From the NCBI RefSeq assembly GCF_003696285.1, contig NZ_RFFL01000003.1:1-64000 (forward strand): a DNA stretch of 64,000 nt, read 5' to 3'. Position 1 is the stretch's first letter, and every line of letters begins with the position of its first letter. This DNA comes from Stutzerimonas nitrititolerans. GTDB taxonomy: Bacteria > Pseudomonadota > Gammaproteobacteria > Pseudomonadales > Pseudomonadaceae. Below are positions 61,041-64,000 of this stretch, in pieces. A program made the translations under genes and the position numbers. The notes beneath the pieces are model-generated. The model worked only from the letters and a program-made list of their open reading frames with translations, was not told the origin of the DNA and ran no database searches.

Positions 61041-61157
61041 CGGCTGGCTCAGTTGTAAGCGCTATCACCCCAGAGGGCAGGGCTCATCAAGTGTGTAGCA
61101 CTCGTTCCGATTTCCCTCGGCTATGCCCGGGTCTGGCTTGTCCCAGTGACTGAAAGA

Positions 61158-62420
61158 TCAGTGGAAAGGGCGCAACACCAGGTCGCGATTGACGATCACG
61201 CGAAGGGGCAGCCCGGGACGCTGCGTGAGCGTTGGCTTGATATCCAGATTGCGTCGGGTCATCTCCTGGCCGACCTGGTTCACCGTATCCTGCAGGCTGT
61301 CGCGTCCGGCGATGATGATTCGGTCGCCGTCGCCGCGGTTGGAAGGGGACGCCAGTTCAGCGCCGATACCCAGCAGGCTGGTCATGGCAGCGCCGGCGAC
61401 GATGCGATCCCAGTGCCAGTCAACCCCATCTTCCAGGCCGGCATGACCGGCCGCATCGCTGCCCGCCAGGTTATCCAGCGCAAATGACGAGGTGTCGGGG
61501 AGGATCACCCGCTGCCACACAATCTGCACGCGCCGCTGCCCGTAACTGACCTGGCTGTTGTAGCGCCCCAGCAGACGTGAGCCTTGCGGGATCAACTCAT
61601 GCTCGCCCGTCGCGCTGTCATAGACAGGTTCGGTCACCGTGGCGATGACATCTCCTGGCAGGTCCGATTGGATTCCGGTCACCAGCGCCGCCGCAATCAC
61701 GGTGCCGGCCATGACCTGGTAGGGCGATGCGGGCATTTGCACGAATCCGGAAACACTGTTCGGAGTATTTGCGGATTTACTGGGAAACACTTCATTTCCA
61801 TCTTGCCGCGCTGCGGATGCCGTAGCGTCAGCGAATACGTCGGCATTCGATGCGGACCCGGCGTCCATGGCGCCCGCTTCCCTATGACCTGCCCGATTTT
61901 GGCCAGGCTTCGGCGCGTTTGTACTCCCGATGCCAACCGAGCGGAAGAGCACCGGAGACAGCGCGGCGGCCTCGGCTTCCTCGAGCCTGGCCAGGCGTTC
62001 GGCCTCGGCGAGGTCGGACCCGGCGAGCGGATCGTGTGGGTTCTGGAGCCGCTGCTCGGTCTTGAGTATGGCGCCGCCCAGGTCGCCGGGCAGCGGCGGG
62101 CCCAGCTGGGGCACCTCTGGAGGGGGCGGAGGCACCTGGGAGTAGTCCGACGGTAGTTGCTCCAGCGCTTCGGAGCGCGTGATGCGCTCGATGTTGTACA
62201 GCTCGCCTGGCGAGTTGTCCTGGCGGCGCTGGGGCTGCAGTGACCAGAGCAGGGCAGCCAGCACGGCCGTGGCAAGCCCGCCTGCGAGCACGGTCAGCAT
62301 CCTGGGATTGAGGCGGGTGACTCGCCGAGGGCGGGCCCGCAGCTCGAGCGACTCCGGCGCCACCTTGGGCAGTGGTGTCGAGCCTTCGCTGTTCGGGGTG
62401 TCGGCTGTGTTCACGTTCAC
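61158..62420 (-). CDS. trbI: TrbI, VirB10-like conjugation channel protein
   Basis: A 420-residue inner-membrane protein spanning the envelope: one TM near residues 42-60 (MLTVLAGGLATAVLAALLW), a proline-rich linker (PPPPPEVPQL), and the C-terminal VirB10 barrel (AGTVIAAALVTGIQSDLPGD, IPQGSRLLGRYNSQVSYGQR). Part of a P-type type IV secretion system for DNA transfer. It is coupled to trbG (ATGA overlap). Confidence 0.92.
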   Translation of the reverse strand: MNVNTADTPNSEGSTPLPKVAPESLELRARPRRVTRLNPRMLTVLAGGLATAVLAALLWSLQPQRRQDNSPGELYNIERITRSEALEQLPSDYSQVPPPPPEVPQLGPPLPGDLGGAILKTEQRLQNPHDPLAGSDLAEAERLARLEEAEAAALSPVLFRSVGIGSTNAPKPGQNRAGHREAGAMDAGSASNADVFADATASAARQDGNEVFPSKSANTPNSVSGFVQMPASPYQVMAGTVIAAALVTGIQSDLPGDVIATVTEPVYDSATGEHELIPQGSRLLGRYNSQVSYGQRRVQIVWQRVILPDTSSFALDNLAGSDAAGHAGLEDGVDWHWDRIVAGAAMTSLLGIGAELASPSNRGDGDRIIIAGRDSLQDTVNQVGQEMTRRNLDIKPTLTQRPGLPLRVIVNRDLVLRPFH

Positions 62421-63400
62421 GGCCTGCGTGCCAGGCCATCGGTGCGTTCGACTCGCACCATGTCGCCACGGTCCGCACCCAGGCGCAGCTCGGCGGCTCC
62501 GAAAAGGCGGTCGACGATGTAGTAGGGCGAGCGGAAGCGGTAGTTGACCAGTTGGCCGTCGCCTTCCGGGCCGATCACGAACAGCGGCGGAAGCTCGCCC
62601 TGGGCGATACCCGCCGGAAACTGGATGTACACCTTGCGCCCGTCGTCGAAGGCCCGCAGCGGCTTCCAGGCCGGGTTGCCGCCACTGATTGCGTAGCGAA
62701 AGCGCAACCGTTCCAGGTTCAGTCCGGTATCGACCGGCGCCGCTGCACTTGCCGAGGCCGCATGCTGCTGCAGGGCCAGCAGGCGATCGTGCGGATAGTC
62801 CCAGGACACCGACGCCATCCAGGCCTGCTCGGTCGAAGTCAGCTCGATCAGGTAGGTGCGGCGCGTGGTGGTGATAAGCAGGTTGGTCTGAAGGTCTCGG
62901 CGGGTCGGCTTGACCAGCACGCTGGTCTTTGAGGCATCGCCGCTGCCGCTGGACGTGTCGCCGACGATCCAGCGCACGGTATCGCCGGCGGCGACCGCCA
63001 CCAGCTCCTCGCCGGTCTGCAGGTTGATCGCGGTCACCCGACCGGGACGGGTGTACACCTGGTACAGCGCCCCCTCGGAGTAGGGCCAGACCTGGATCGC
63101 ATTGATGAAGCCTTCAGGGTCGGGGGCGACGCGGGCGTCGCGGTTCGCACCGGTGACACGGGCGCGCTCGTCGCCGGGCTTGAGTACCGGCCTGCGCGCG
63201 GGAACGGGCTTGAGCTGGGCGGGCAGCGCCAGGGGTTGCGGTATCGTCACCACCTCGATGGGCTTGGGGGTTTCGGGCAGACGCTGGGCCGCAATCGGTT
63301 CGTCCAGGGCGACCACCGGCGGCGGGGCGCTCCGGCTGGAGCAGCCGCAGAGGACTGCAATCAGAAGCGGGCAGGCGTACAGTTGGGCAATGGTTTTCAT
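62417..63400 (-). CDS. trbG: TrbG, VirB9-like conjugation lipoprotein
   Basis: A 327-residue periplasmic/outer-membrane component. A signal peptide ends in the lipobox LCGC, so it is probably a lipoprotein. The VirB9/TrbG fold is seen in INAIQVWPYSEGALYQVYT and AISGGNPAWKPLRAFDDGRK. The start at 63400 overlaps trbF (ATGA); the end overlaps trbI. Confidence 0.92.
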   Translation of the reverse strand: MKTIAQLYACPLLIAVLCGCSSRSAPPPVVALDEPIAAQRLPETPKPIEVVTIPQPLALPAQLKPVPARRPVLKPGDERARVTGANRDARVAPDPEGFINAIQVWPYSEGALYQVYTRPGRVTAINLQTGEELVAVAAGDTVRWIVGDTSSGSGDASKTSVLVKPTRRDLQTNLLITTTRRTYLIELTSTEQAWMASVSWDYPHDRLLALQQHAASASAAAPVDTGLNLERLRFRYAISGGNPAWKPLRAFDDGRKVYIQFPAGIAQGELPPLFVIGPEGDGQLVNYRFRSPYYIVDRLFGAAELRLGADRGDMVRVERTDGLARRP

Positions 63401-64000
63401 GGCTGCCTGGCTCGTTGCGTAGTGTCCAGTTCTCGGCTCCACGACAGGCCGTTGACATACAGGCCCAGCGGGTTGCTGCGAAGCCGTTCCTCGGTGTGCG
63501 GCGGCTTCAGCACGATGGAGAGCACTGCTGTCCAGCGCTCGAGGCCGGCACTCGCGCCATTGGTGTAGTGGCGTTCGTCCCAGCGCACCTGGAAGGAACT
63601 GTCGCTGGCGCGCACCACACTGCTGACCTCGACCGACACCGACTCCTTGCCGACCCGGGCGAAGGGATCGTCGCGGCGGGCGTACTCGTTGAGCGTCGCG
63701 GCACCCCGGTCGGTGGTGTACTGGTAGGCCTGCAGCCAGTTCTGCCGTACCACTACCGGATCGATGGGCAAGGCACGCACCAGGCCGATGAAGCGCGCCA
63801 GATGATGGGCGATCTGCGCATCGGTGGGCTGATAGTCGCTGGCGGCTTCGCCCACTGCGCGTACCTGCCCCTGGCTATCGACCTCCACCACGTAGGGCGT
63901 CACCAGCGACTGTGCCGATCGCCAGACCAGGCCTGCGGCCATCAGCAGCGCCAGGCCCAGGCAGCCGAACGCCATCAGGCGCCAGTTGCTGGCCTGGACC
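63397..64000 (-). CDS. trbF: TrbF, VirB8-like conjugation protein (partial at right edge)
   Basis: About 200 residues are visible, from a frame that enters at the right edge (VQASNWRLMAFGCLG) to a stop at 63397. One TM (MAFGCLGLALLMAAGLVW) is followed by a VirB8/TrbF periplasmic domain (YVVEVDSQGQVRAVG, RVGKESVSVEVSSVVRASDS). The N-terminus lies outside the window. Order trbF-trbG-trbI is that of P-type systems. Confidence 0.9.
   Translation of the reverse strand, partial: VQASNWRLMAFGCLGLALLMAAGLVWRSAQSLVTPYVVEVDSQGQVRAVGEAASDYQPTDAQIAHHLARFIGLVRALPIDPVVVRQNWLQAYQYTTDRGAATLNEYARRDDPFARVGKESVSVEVSSVVRASDSSFQVRWDERHYTNGASAGLERWTAVLSIVLKPPHTEERLRSNPLGLYVNGLSWSRELDTTQRARQP

Overview
The window comes from a high-GC gammaproteobacterium of the Pseudomonas lineage (Pseudomonas sensu lato, for example the stutzeri or mendocina branches). 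Evidence is the crfX-cmpX-sigX-oprF block, arcDABC, the AcnD/PrpF-type propionate genes, an exa/pqq/erc-style alcohol-oxidation block, and a gene order from acnB to folD that closely follows P. aeruginosa as I remember it.

Left part (1-13.8 kb): the tail of an unidentified gene, a MITE-like repeat, then pqqABCDE with an S9 peptidase gene (pqqH), followed by ercA and the sensor kinase ercS. This is a PQQ-supply plus alcohol-oxidation control block. Facing it on the minus strand is arcDABC, the arginine deiminase pathway, behind a clear Anr/FNR-type promoter.

13.8-23.6 kb: a chemoreceptor, a GGDEF-EAL protein translationally coupled to a PhnD-like periplasmic binding protein, pabB, and a three-gene minus-strand cluster (secreted retropepsin-like protein, 7TM protein with an inactive transglutaminase domain, ATP-grasp ligase) whose substrate is unknown.

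23.6-30.7 kb: a GntR regulator with prpB, prpC, acnD and prpF for the methylcitrate cycle. Two identical 13-bp operator-like sites lie before the regulator. prpD is absent at the expected place.

30.7-50.9 kb: ppsR/ppsA (divergent), rraA, cmaX, crfX, cmpX, sigX, oprF; acnB; a DUF1289 gene; an Anr-type promoter driving a tandem universal stress protein; miaE, lpxH, ppiB, glnS, cysS. Several imperfect palindromic repeats sit in these intergenic gaps.

49.0-57.0 kb: a sigma-54 activator divergent from a glycerol-type ABC importer (glpSTPQUV). The shared control region holds a GG-N10-GC sigma-54 promoter and five helically phased TGTTCA half-sites. The two ATPases are complementary: one lacks the switch histidine, the other lacks the LSGGQ signature.

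57-64 kb: folD and a tRNA-Arg/His/Leu cluster. Just after tRNA-Leu an integrative element begins: a P4-type tyrosine integrase, an AlpA-like regulator, a RelBE toxin-antitoxin pair, and the trbF-trbG-trbI end of a P-type conjugation system that runs off the right edge.
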